Below, in pieces: positions 1-6,285 of a stretch of 6,285 bases of DNA. Below the pieces are notes generated by a model that worked only from the letters and a program-made list of their open reading frames with translations, was not told the DNA's origin and searched no databases. The stretch covers positions 5,345 through 11,629 of the forward strand of contig JAUNCU010000085.1 in the NCBI GenBank assembly GCA_030526455.1. Reading direction: 5' to 3'. How positions within the stretch are numbered: the stretch's first letter is position 1; each line of letters starts with the position of its first letter. The DNA comes from Bacteroidales bacterium (GTDB taxonomy: Bacteria; Bacteroidota; Bacteroidia; Bacteroidales; Muribaculaceae). The position numbers and the translations under genes are program-made.

Positions 1-46
1 GCAAGTTGGCGCGTTTTCATTCGGCAAGTTAGCGCGTTTTTGTTCA
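1..46. repeat. Two copies of a 23-bp tandem repeat, cut by window edge
   Basis: Bases 1-23 and 24-46 are two adjacent 23-base units. The first 17 bases of each (gcaagttRgcgcgtttt, R being g in copy 1 and a in copy 2) differ at one position; the last six are looser (cattcg against tgttca). By eye 19 of 23 positions agree. The array starts at the window edge, so more copies may lie to the left. It sits in the spacer downstream of the deacetylase gene and is not part of any gene I can support. Function is unknown. It could be an intergenic minisatellite or part of a dispersed repeat family. Confidence 0.7.
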
Positions 47-65
47 GTAATTTGTGGATTTTTTG

Positions 66-785
66 CTATTTCCGGGCGGGGTTCCACACTTGCTTGGTGA
101 ACGACTCGGCGTAGCGGCACTGGTATTCGCCGCCGTGGAAGCGCTCCATGGGTATGTGCCACTTGAGGCAGTCGTCGGGGTCTTGACTCACGTGGGCGCG
201 GCAGGCCTGGTGTTTCTGTTCCACCACGTCGGAGATGTCCACAAAGGTGTCGGGGTGCCAGTTCTGCGTCTGCAGCCCCGTCATCGCCTCGTGATAGTAG
301 AGGTCGAAACTGTGACCCAGTTGGCGCCAGGCGTCGTAGGTAAGCACCGAGCAAATGCGGTGGTCGCGGTGCGAATCGATGGGCCAGTGGGTGAACACCA
401 CGTCGGGCTTCTCGCGCTCAATCACCGCCTTCAGTTCGGCATAGCGCTCCTTGGTGATTTCGGTGGCGCCATCCACCTGCGAAAGCATCACAAAGCGCAC
501 CCCCATAATGGCGCACGCATCGGTGGCCTCCTTCGTGCGGATGGCACGGGCCTCAGCAGCACCCACGCCCTTGATGCCCGCCTCGCCGCCGGTGAGATAC
601 ACATTCACCACCTCGCAGCCATGCTTCTGAAGCACCAGCGCAGTGCCGCCGCAGCAAAATTCAGGGTCGTCGGGATGAGCGCCTATAATCAGCGCCTTCT
701 TATATTTGCCCACAATAGTGTTTTGCCCAAAAGCCGGCATCACCATCGCCAGCAAAAGCAGAGAAAGAAAAATACTACGTTTCAT
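66..785 (-). CDS. Secreted PIG-L/LmbE-family N-acetyl-sugar deacetylase
   Basis: This is a 239-residue, zinc-dependent deacetylase-like protein of the PIG-L/LmbE/MshB family, which removes acetyl groups from N-acetylglucosamine-type substrates. The N-terminus is a signal peptide (MKR, a hydrophobic run, then AFG-Q near residue 20) with no lipobox cysteine, so a periplasmic or secreted product is inferred. The mature part opens with the family motif AHPDD (residues 36-40) followed by PEFCCGG. The second motif HWPIDSHRDH spans 133-142. By comparison with MshB, H37, D40 and H142 should bind the metal, D39 should be the catalytic base and H139 a catalytic helper. The C-terminal half carries the usual pattern FVDIS...E.KHQA...H.SQ (181-201). 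Length is normal for the family. An upstream in-frame ATG at 914 is rejected because it would read through the terminator hairpin; the start at 785 gives a clean signal peptide and lies downstream of a promoter. The exported form has eight cysteines. Substrate is unknown; proximity to susCD suggests, but does not prove, an N-acetylated glycan. Confidence 0.9.
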   Translation of the reverse strand: MKRSIFLSLLLLAMVMPAFGQNTIVGKYKKALIIGAHPDDPEFCCGGTALVLQKHGCEVVNVYLTGGEAGIKGVGAAEARAIRTKEATDACAIMGVRFVMLSQVDGATEITKERYAELKAVIEREKPDVVFTHWPIDSHRDHRICSVLTYDAWRQLGHSFDLYYHEAMTGLQTQNWHPDTFVDISDVVEQKHQACRAHVSQDPDDCLKWHIPMERFHGGEYQCRYAESFTKQVWNPARK

Positions 786-829
786 GACGTGAAAATCTTT
801 AAGTATTATTAGGTAAAAATTAGTCACCA

Positions 830-861
830 CAAAGATAATGAATAAGTAGCTTATTACGAAA
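830..861 (-). promoter_or_regulatory. Candidate Bacteroidetes promoter for the PIG-L gene
   Basis: Reading the minus strand, TATCTTTG (837-830) is a perfect match to the Bacteroidetes -7 box TAnnTTTG. Twenty bases upstream lies TTTC (861-858), one base off the -33 box TTTG. Transcription would start a few bases after 830, giving a leader of about 40 bases before the ATG at 785. The leader is A/T-rich and has no Shine-Dalgarno sequence, as is common in this phylum. The promoter lies just downstream of the terminator that ends the susD transcript, which supports separate expression of the deacetylase. Confidence 0.6.
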
Positions 862-865
862 GCGT

Positions 866-911
866 TGAAAAAAAACAAGGAGTCGCAAGCATGTGCTGCT
901 TGCGACTCCCC
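866..911 (-). terminator. Rho-independent terminator after the SusD-like gene
   Basis: A perfect 13-bp inverted repeat (GGAGTCGCAAGCA at 879-891 pairing with 897-909) encloses a 5-base loop. On the minus strand it is followed by TTG and a run of eight T (875-868), the classical intrinsic terminator layout. It lies about 65 bases past the SusD-like stop codon. On the plus strand the hairpin is followed by a run of six T (915-920), so it could work in both directions, although no convergent plus-strand gene is present. Confidence 0.88.
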
Positions 912-976
912 CATTTTTTCTATGTCACCTCACTTGCCGCGCTAAAGCGGGGAAGCGGGGTTATCAGCCATTTTGG

Positions 977-2692
977 TTACCAACCTGGGTTCTGGCCAAT
1001 TTCTGGGTTGAGTGTCTTTTGGCCACTTGGAATTGGGAAGAGGTTGTATTTGCTGTCGTACACACGTTCCTTACCGTTGTTCTTGCAGTTGATGTAACCG
1101 TCGGCGTCAACGTTCACTTGGCTCCAGTCGATTACGGAATTGCCCTTCATGTTGCCTACGTAAGCACCACGGCACTGGTCGGGATACTTTTGGGTATCGA
1201 GCAAGTCGAGCTTGTTCCAGCGCTGGAGTGAATAGTAGCGGTCGTTGTTGCAGTACATCAATTCAACGCGGCGTTCGCGGCGAATCTCGAAGATGATGTT
1301 GCTCACGCCCATGTTGTTGGCTGGGTCGGCTTCAACAGCAGTGGTGAGGTGTGGCATACCCACGCGGTCGCGAAGTTTGTTGATAGAGATGTCGAGGTCT
1401 TGGTTGGTGATATTGCCGAGTTCGGCACAAGCCTCTGCATAGTTGAGCAGGATTTCTGCGAGCCAGAAGATAGGCGCGTCGGTGGTGTTGGTACCGATCG
1501 ACTGGCGGTCGGTGTTAGGCATTTTGTTGGTGTCGAACAGGAGCACGCCATAGCCAGTAGAAGCGGTGGATTGTGCACCGCCGAAGCGAGCGTAACCGCA
1601 GCCTGGGAATTGGAGGATGCTGTCGACTTGTGCAGTGAGGCGTGGGTCGCGTTGTGCGAGCACGTCGGCGATGTTAATAAACGCCTGTTCACCGAAGCCC
1701 GACTTGTCGTCGATACGCACGAGTTTGCCATCTTCGCTCTTGTCGCAAGTGGTGGTAGCCTTGGGCTTACCATCCTTGAAGAGGTAGCTGTCGAATGCAG
1801 CCTTGCTCATGCCGTGCACCTGAGTAGAGCCGCAGGTGTAGTCCACAGTAGCATGACCGAGCACACTGTAAACGTAGTGCTTGTAAAGAATCATTTCCTC
1901 GTTTTCCTTGAGGTCGAGCTGGTCGAAGTTCTCCTTGAAGTTTTTGTGGAGCGTATATTTGCCCGAGTTCATGATTTCAGCACTTGCGTTTTTACATTCG
2001 GTGAGGAATTTGCTGGCTCGTGTTTCGTCCTTGAGCACATACTTGCTGTAGGTGCCTTCAAACAAGCAGACGCGGCTCTTGATGGCGAGGGCCACATACT
2101 TGTTGTAGTCGGTGCGAGAGGTAGCGTTCATGTTGATGTTGGTGCAAGCGAAGTTGAGGTCTTCGAGCACCTTGTCCATCACATCCTTGCGGTTATGGCG
2201 TGGGCCGAAAAGGATGTCGGTGTCGCCGGTGTCGAGCACCTTGTCCACCCAGTAGCAGTCGCCATAGGCACGCACGAGTTTGAAGTGCTGCCATGCACGA
2301 TAGAGGCGTGCGAGGCCTTCGTAGTTAGCCTTAGCCGATTCGCTCATTTCGGCGATGCCGGGGAGCGCCACGATGAGGGTGTTGGCACGGCGGATTTCGG
2401 TATAAGGGTTGTTCCATGCACCCGCTGTTGCAGGCACTGCGGTGAACGTCCAGTCGCTGGTGCCGGTGGTGCCTTGGTCGTCGTTCAGGAAATTGAAGTA
2501 GAAATCACCATAACTGCCGCTATTTCCGTAACCAGAGAACTCGTTGTAGAAATAGTTGGCGAAGAGTTTCACGTTCTTTTCGCTGGTGAAAAAGTTATCT
2601 TTGGTAAATTGATCGTATGGATCGGTGTCGAGCAAATCGGAGCACGACGTGAACATCAATCCAGAAATCAATAATAAAACTATTTTTTTCAT
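977..2692 (-). CDS. SusD/RagB-family surface glycan-binding lipoprotein
   Basis: This 571-residue protein belongs to the SusD/RagB family, the lipid-anchored lid that binds substrate above a SusC barrel in the outer membrane. A lipoprotein signal ends in the lipobox FTSC with C17 as the lipidated residue, followed by SDLLD, an acidic stretch compatible with Bacteroidetes surface export. The N-terminal helical TPR-like region contains PYTEIRRANTLI (97-107) and LARLYRAWQHFKLVRAYGD (127-145), both typical. The C-terminal RagB/SusD domain carries WLAEILLNYAEACAELG (410-426), INKLRDRVGMP (437-447), EIRRERRVELMY (469-480), YYSLQRW (486-492) and the family ending LFPIPSGQK...NPEIGQNPGW. The length is normal and the frame is intact. 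The gene follows the SusC-like gene by 61 bases with no terminator between, so the two are very likely co-transcribed. There is no Shine-Dalgarno sequence; the bases before the ATG are A-rich. The mature protein has eleven cysteines besides C17. The ligand cannot be read from sequence. Confidence 0.97.
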   Translation of the reverse strand: MKKIVLLLISGLMFTSCSDLLDTDPYDQFTKDNFFTSEKNVKLFANYFYNEFSGYGNSGSYGDFYFNFLNDDQGTTGTSDWTFTAVPATAGAWNNPYTEIRRANTLIVALPGIAEMSESAKANYEGLARLYRAWQHFKLVRAYGDCYWVDKVLDTGDTDILFGPRHNRKDVMDKVLEDLNFACTNINMNATSRTDYNKYVALAIKSRVCLFEGTYSKYVLKDETRASKFLTECKNASAEIMNSGKYTLHKNFKENFDQLDLKENEEMILYKHYVYSVLGHATVDYTCGSTQVHGMSKAAFDSYLFKDGKPKATTTCDKSEDGKLVRIDDKSGFGEQAFINIADVLAQRDPRLTAQVDSILQFPGCGYARFGGAQSTASTGYGVLLFDTNKMPNTDRQSIGTNTTDAPIFWLAEILLNYAEACAELGNITNQDLDISINKLRDRVGMPHLTTAVEADPANNMGVSNIIFEIRRERRVELMYCNNDRYYSLQRWNKLDLLDTQKYPDQCRGAYVGNMKGNSVIDWSQVNVDADGYINCKNNGKERVYDSKYNLFPIPSGQKTLNPEIGQNPGW

Positions 2693-2753
2693 ATAACTAT
2701 TATTCTTTTTGAATGTTAGTAAATCAATGTATCTCTAAAAGGGTCGTGCTTGA
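2693..2753 (-). other. susC-susD intergenic linker, no terminator
   Basis: The 61-base gap between the two coding regions is A/T-rich. It holds no convincing hairpin with a T-run and no sigma-ABfr-like promoter that I can see, so read-through from the SusC-like to the SusD-like gene is expected. On the minus strand it contains ACGACCC (2747-2741), a word also present in the leader of the SusC-like gene. Confidence 0.6.
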
Positions 2754-5700
2754 TTACAAGTCGATTTGGATACCAAATGAGTAAGTGCGCATAATTGGGT
2801 CGGTACGTCCCCACACACCATTGCCATACGAGCCAACACCGGTGTTGATTTCTGGGTCGAGGCCGGTTCCGTTGTTGTGGTTGATGATGTCGAATGCGTT
2901 AGAGATAGAAGCGTAAACGCGAACCTTGCTCAAAGTGGCCTTCTTCACGATGTGCTTAGGCAGCGTGTAGCCCACGGTGATGTTCTTCATACGCAGGTAG
3001 GCCATATTCACCAGATACTTGGTCTGTGGATAGAAGTTGTAACGACCACCGCTCAGGATAGAAGATGATGCATTGCCTTGGCCGGCGCCACCACCATAGA
3101 GGCGTGGGAAGTCGCAGCTTTGGTCGATATTCTTGTTGGCATACATTTCTTCGGTGATGTAGCTGGTCTGGTTGGAGTAGATAGCGTCTTCACCACGCAT
3201 CATTGGCATCACGAATGCCGACTGGGTCCACATGTCGCGCTTGCCTACGCCTTGCATAAACACGTCGATGTCGAAGCCTTTCCATTCAGCACCGAGGCGG
3301 AGCGAGTATTGGTAGCGAGGTGTGGAGTTGCCAATCTTGATGAGGTCGCCATGGTTTTCTGGTGTACCATCACCCCAGTCGATTTTGCCGTCGCCGTTTT
3401 GGTCAACAAACTTGATGTCGCCAGGACCATACACGAAGCTACTGCTCTGGAGTTTGGTCTGGTCGGCTACGCCTGCTGCATATATCCACTTGCCGGCAGG
3501 ATCCTTGCCGGTGAAGTCGTTGTAGTCGAAGTAGCGGTCGGTTTCAAAGCCCCAGATTTCGCCGTATTCCTTACCGCTGTAGTAGCCGTTGATAAGGTTG
3601 TTGCTATCCCATTGGGTAACCTTGGTCTTGTAGTCGCTGATGTTGGCGGTAGCGTAGAAGTTCACGTCGCCAAATTTGTGACGGTAGTCGACGGTGAGTT
3701 CCCAACCGCGTGAGCGGAGCGAACCTTCATTGCCATAAGCAGCAGTAGTACCGAGCACGCTTGGGAGTTCCTTACCAGGAGCAAGCATGTCCTTGGTGTC
3801 GCGCTGGAACCAGTCGAGCGTAACGTTGAGTTCGCCCTGGAGGAAGCCGAGGTCGAGACCTATGTTGGTGGTGTTGATGGTTTCCCAAGTGAGAGAAGCG
3901 GGCACCATCTTAGGCATGCTGAAGTAAGCGAGCTTGGTGTCGCCGTTGCCAAGCCAGTTGACTGCGGCATTTTTCTTTTCCATGGTTTCCAAGAACATGT
4001 AGTCGCCCACCACTTGGTTACCGATCGAGCCGTAAGACGCACGGAGTTTACCGTTGCTCAACCAGTTCTTGGTGCCAGCCATGAATGCTTCTTCAGTGAA
4101 ACGCCAACCTGCCGATACCGATGGGAAGAATGCCCATTGCGAATTCTTTGGGAATTGGCTTGAGCCGTCGTAGCGGCCATTGAGTTCGAGCAGGTAGCGA
4201 CCCATGAAGTCGTAGTTCAAGCGAGCGAAGAAGCCAGCCGATCCCTTGTGGGTGTGCTTGTGCTCATAAGCATATTCTGAATCGGTGAGAGCGAGTTCAG
4301 GGAGCTTTTCGTCGAGCAGGTCGTGACGCTCGTAGTAGAGGTATTCGTAGTCGTCCTTGTCAACGTTTGCACCCACGAGCACATTGAAGTTGTGTACATC
4401 GTTGAGGCTTTGAGCAAAGTTGAAGTAGGCGTTAAACACGTGGTTGGTGTAGTCCGAACGGCTGTGTTCTACGAATGTGGTGGTATTGAGCGTTGTAATC
4501 TGTGGATTCACGCCCCAAGTGTTGAGAATGGTGCTTGGCAGACCCACGCCTTTATACTTAGTGTGATTCTTGATGAAGGTGTAGTCGGCGTTGAAGGTGA
4601 GGCCGTGCTTGAAGTCAATCTTGGCAAACGCACCCAGACGCATGTTGCTGCCCTTCTGATAAGCGTCGCCGGCAGTTTTGCGGAAACCGATGAGTTGGCG
4701 ACCATCATATTCGTTGCCGTCTTTGTCGGTAACGTAGCCGTAAGGGCCAAAGAATGAGCCCCAGCGCCATACGTATTGGTAAGAGCCCTGGCCTCTCACG
4801 TAAGGATAGTCAAACGAACGGTCGCCATAGCTGGTGCGAACACCCAACTGGAGCCAGTCGGTGGCTTGAGTTGTGATGTTGGCAGTCACGTGATAACGCT
4901 TCACCTTGTCGGGGTTGAAGTTCATCAGGTTCTGACGCTGGTTGTAGTTGGCGCTGAAGTAGAAGTTGGTTCTGCCCGAAGTGCCAGAGATAGAGAGGTT
5001 GTGGTTTTGAGATGGAGCAGCGTTGTTAAAGATGATGCCTGCCACGTCCCAGTTGGCGTAGTAGCCGTATTCATCGTAGTCGTCGCCGAACACCATTTCG
5101 CGGTAGCCGCTCTTGGTGTCGCCATGCTTTTCAATCCAGCGGTTCATACCGGCCTGGAATTGCTCGCTGTCGAGATACATACCAAACAATTCGGCAGCCA
5201 GACCCTTGCGGCGGTTGGCGTCGATAAGTGCCTGCACCTGGGTGGGCACATTTGGATAAGAAGGAGTGGTTGTAGCCTGGCTCCAACCGAAGTTGTTCTT
5301 GTAAGAAATCTTCACGCGGTCGGTGGTTTTGCCGGTCTTGGTGGTGACGAGAATCACACCAAAGGCTGCACGCGTACCGTAGATTGAGCTAGAAGCAGCA
5401 TCCTTGAGAACTGAAATGTTTTCGATGTCGTCGCTGTTGAGCGAAGAGAGGTCTTCCACTGGCACACCGTCGACAATGTAGAGTGGCTTCGAAACACCAT
5501 CGTTGGAAAGTGTACCGATACCACGAATCACTACCGAGGCATCGGCGTTGATGTCACCACTTGAGTTCAAGATGGTCAAACCCGGCACGGCACCCTGGAG
5601 GGCCTTGGCCACGTCGGTTTCACTCTTTGATTCAAGGGCTTTGCTCACATCCACGTTGGTCACAGCACCGGTAAGGTTGGCTTTGCGCTGCTGGCCGTAG

Positions 5701-6050
5701 CCCACAACCACCACTTCGTCGAGCAGTGCCTTGTCTTCCGACAGTTGTACGCGAGCCGCGTCGGCAGCCTTCACTACCACTGTCTTAAAGCCGATAGAAC
5801 TGATTTGCAACTTGGCGTTTTTGTCGGCCTTCACACTGAACTTGCCGTCCAGGTCGGTAGCGGCGCCACGGATAGTACCCACTACCGAAACGCTTGCGCC
5901 AATAATTGGCTCGCCATTTTGGTCAACAACAACACCTTTCACGTGTCCGGACTCAGCCGTAACTGCTTGTGGTGTGGGGGCTGCATAAGATGAGCCTACT
6001 GTAGCACACGCAAGCATGAGAGCGCCCACAAGGGCAATCTTTTTATTCAT
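2754..6050 (-). CDS. SusC/RagA-family TonB-dependent outer-membrane transporter
   Basis: This 1098-residue protein is a complete SusC/RagA-type TonB-dependent receptor, which imports oligosaccharides or peptides across the outer membrane using TonB energy. Domains in order: a signal peptide (MNKK, hydrophobic core, likely cleavage after SSYA near residue 23); a carboxypeptidase-regulatory-like beta-sandwich (about 37-105, with GVVVDQNGEPIIGASV); a TonB-box-like segment EVVVVGYG (112-119); a plug domain (about 120-240) with VVIRGIGT (173-180) and the family signature PLYIVDGVP...SVLKDAASSSIYGTRAAFGVILVTTK (189-238); then a large beta-barrel ending in FGIQIDL. A calcium-loop-like DQNGDGKIDWGD lies at 883-894. 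There is no N-terminal STN signalling domain, so control by an anti-sigma/ECF pair through this protein is unlikely. The partner SusD-like gene lies 61 bases downstream. The start at 6050 is chosen because it yields the signal peptide directly. The substrate is not deducible from sequence. Confidence 0.98.
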   Translation of the reverse strand: MNKKIALVGALMLACATVGSSYAAPTPQAVTAESGHVKGVVVDQNGEPIIGASVSVVGTIRGAATDLDGKFSVKADKNAKLQISSIGFKTVVVKAADAARVQLSEDKALLDEVVVVGYGQQRKANLTGAVTNVDVSKALESKSETDVAKALQGAVPGLTILNSSGDINADASVVIRGIGTLSNDGVSKPLYIVDGVPVEDLSSLNSDDIENISVLKDAASSSIYGTRAAFGVILVTTKTGKTTDRVKISYKNNFGWSQATTTPSYPNVPTQVQALIDANRRKGLAAELFGMYLDSEQFQAGMNRWIEKHGDTKSGYREMVFGDDYDEYGYYANWDVAGIIFNNAAPSQNHNLSISGTSGRTNFYFSANYNQRQNLMNFNPDKVKRYHVTANITTQATDWLQLGVRTSYGDRSFDYPYVRGQGSYQYVWRWGSFFGPYGYVTDKDGNEYDGRQLIGFRKTAGDAYQKGSNMRLGAFAKIDFKHGLTFNADYTFIKNHTKYKGVGLPSTILNTWGVNPQITTLNTTTFVEHSRSDYTNHVFNAYFNFAQSLNDVHNFNVLVGANVDKDDYEYLYYERHDLLDEKLPELALTDSEYAYEHKHTHKGSAGFFARLNYDFMGRYLLELNGRYDGSSQFPKNSQWAFFPSVSAGWRFTEEAFMAGTKNWLSNGKLRASYGSIGNQVVGDYMFLETMEKKNAAVNWLGNGDTKLAYFSMPKMVPASLTWETINTTNIGLDLGFLQGELNVTLDWFQRDTKDMLAPGKELPSVLGTTAAYGNEGSLRSRGWELTVDYRHKFGDVNFYATANISDYKTKVTQWDSNNLINGYYSGKEYGEIWGFETDRYFDYNDFTGKDPAGKWIYAAGVADQTKLQSSSFVYGPGDIKFVDQNGDGKIDWGDGTPENHGDLIKIGNSTPRYQYSLRLGAEWKGFDIDVFMQGVGKRDMWTQSAFVMPMMRGEDAIYSNQTSYITEEMYANKNIDQSCDFPRLYGGGAGQGNASSSILSGGRYNFYPQTKYLVNMAYLRMKNITVGYTLPKHIVKKATLSKVRVYASISNAFDIINHNNGTGLDPEINTGVGSYGNGVWGRTDPIMRTYSFGIQIDL

Positions 6051-6180
6051 ACGCTTGTAGTTTTTGTTAATGAATTAGTTAATAATTTTGTTTTTAATAT
6101 GTTAAGTTAAATTCATCCATAAGGCATTGTACATAAAAGTTGCTATACGGGTCGTTTTCTATAGCTCCTTCTATACATGC
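6051..6180 (-). promoter_or_regulatory. Long 5' leader of the SusC-like gene
   Basis: The stretch between the predicted transcription start and the ATG holds no coding region. On the minus strand it contains three TATAG words (starting at 6175, 6163 and 6147). The second and third copies lie within a 6-bp inverted repeat (GCTATA/TATAGC, 6142-6147 with 6160-6165, 12-base loop) that encloses ACGACCC. The bases next to the ATG are A-rich without a Shine-Dalgarno sequence. A regulatory role is plausible but not shown. Confidence 0.35.
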
Positions 6181-6184
6181 GCTA

Positions 6185-6216
6185 CAAAGTTTGTAAATTT
6201 TTCATAATAAAGCAAA
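6185..6216 (-). promoter_or_regulatory. Candidate promoter of the susCD operon
   Basis: On the minus strand TTTG (6216-6213) is followed after exactly 20 bases by AAACTTTG (6192-6185), which matches the Bacteroidetes -7 box TAnnTTTG at five of six fixed positions. The spacing equals that of the candidate promoter before the PIG-L gene. An A-run (6235-6228) and further A-rich sequence lie just upstream and could act as an UP-like element. The predicted start is near 6180, giving a leader of about 130 bases. The region is A/T-rich, so chance matches are possible. Confidence 0.5.
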
Positions 6217-6285
6217 TGTTTTTGTAATTTTTTTTATTACTGTCCGCTAAAACTTTTTTCAAGTATACAAAATTGGGCTGAAATC

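Noticed and set aside
54..812. 252-codon plus-strand open frame opposite the deacetylase
   Set aside because: It is antisense to a PIG-L protein with intact catalytic motifs; the translated product shows no recognisable domain.
786..914. Upstream in-frame start for the PIG-L gene at 914
   Set aside because: The extension would begin inside the terminator hairpin and precede the likely promoter, and it would place a hydrophobic stretch before an already complete signal peptide.
1349..2674. 441-codon open frame on the plus strand inside the SusD-like gene
   Set aside because: It lies wholly antisense to a clearly recognised SusD-family gene, has no family motifs or export signal, and arises from the codon bias of the real gene.
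2722..2755. AATCAA/TTGATT inverted repeat between the SusC- and SusD-like genes
   Set aside because: Only 6 bp with a 22-base loop and no T-run, so it is neither a convincing terminator nor a clear processing hairpin.
3078..3713. Plus-strand open frames opposite the SusC-like gene, including 4323-4757 and 4776-5387
   Set aside because: They are shadows of an intact SusC/RagA reading frame and have no promoters or recognisable products.
3392..5930. Near-identical base stretches ttttggtcaaca at about 3397 and 5917
   Set aside because: Both encode VDQNG in the SusC-like protein, in two separate loops; ordinary codon reuse explains the match.
6224..6240. GTAAT/ATTAC hairpin with a poly-T loop upstream of the susC promoter
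   Set aside because: The stem is only 5 bp of A/T-rich sequence; it is better read as the A-tract upstream of the promoter than as a terminator.

Overview
The window reads as a fragment of a Bacteroidales chromosome, most likely a gut or oral member such as Prevotellaceae, Muribaculaceae or Bacteroidaceae. Three things point there. A SusC-family TonB-dependent receptor is followed directly by a SusD-family lipoprotein. The start codons are preceded by A/T-rich leaders without a Shine-Dalgarno sequence. Two candidate promoters fit the Bacteroidetes sigma-ABfr pattern (about TTTG, 20 bases, TAnnTTTG). The genus cannot be fixed from the sequence alone.

All three real genes lie on the minus strand, so transcription runs from high to low coordinates. 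From right to left: a 235-base A/T-rich leader and promoter region (6051-6285); an intact 1098-residue SusC-like outer-membrane transporter (6050-2754); a 61-base gap; an intact 571-residue SusD-like surface lipoprotein (2692-977); a 191-base gap holding a strong intrinsic terminator (about 911-866) and then a new promoter (861-830); a 239-residue secreted PIG-L/LmbE-type deacetylase (785-66); and a short downstream spacer containing two copies of a 23-base tandem repeat that runs off the window edge (1-46). The long plus-strand open frames are antisense shadows of these genes.

The SusC/SusD pair is the core of a glycan (or glycopeptide) uptake system. SusD is a lipid-anchored lid that captures an oligomer at the cell surface, and SusC is the TonB-powered barrel that takes it into the periplasm. 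The PIG-L-type enzyme has an export signal and complete metal-site motifs, so it could remove N-acetyl groups from an amino sugar in the periplasm or beyond. That would fit an N-acetylated substrate. It is nevertheless separated from susCD by a terminator and has its own promoter, so it may only be a neighbour. No glycoside hydrolase, regulator or inner-membrane transporter is visible here.

Nothing in the window shows a clearly new system. The items most worth a second look are the tandem repeat at the left edge, the terminator-plus-promoter insulation of the deacetylase, and the structured leader upstream of the susC-like gene with its repeated TATAG words, its short motif shared with the susC-susD gap, and a possible antisense promoter.
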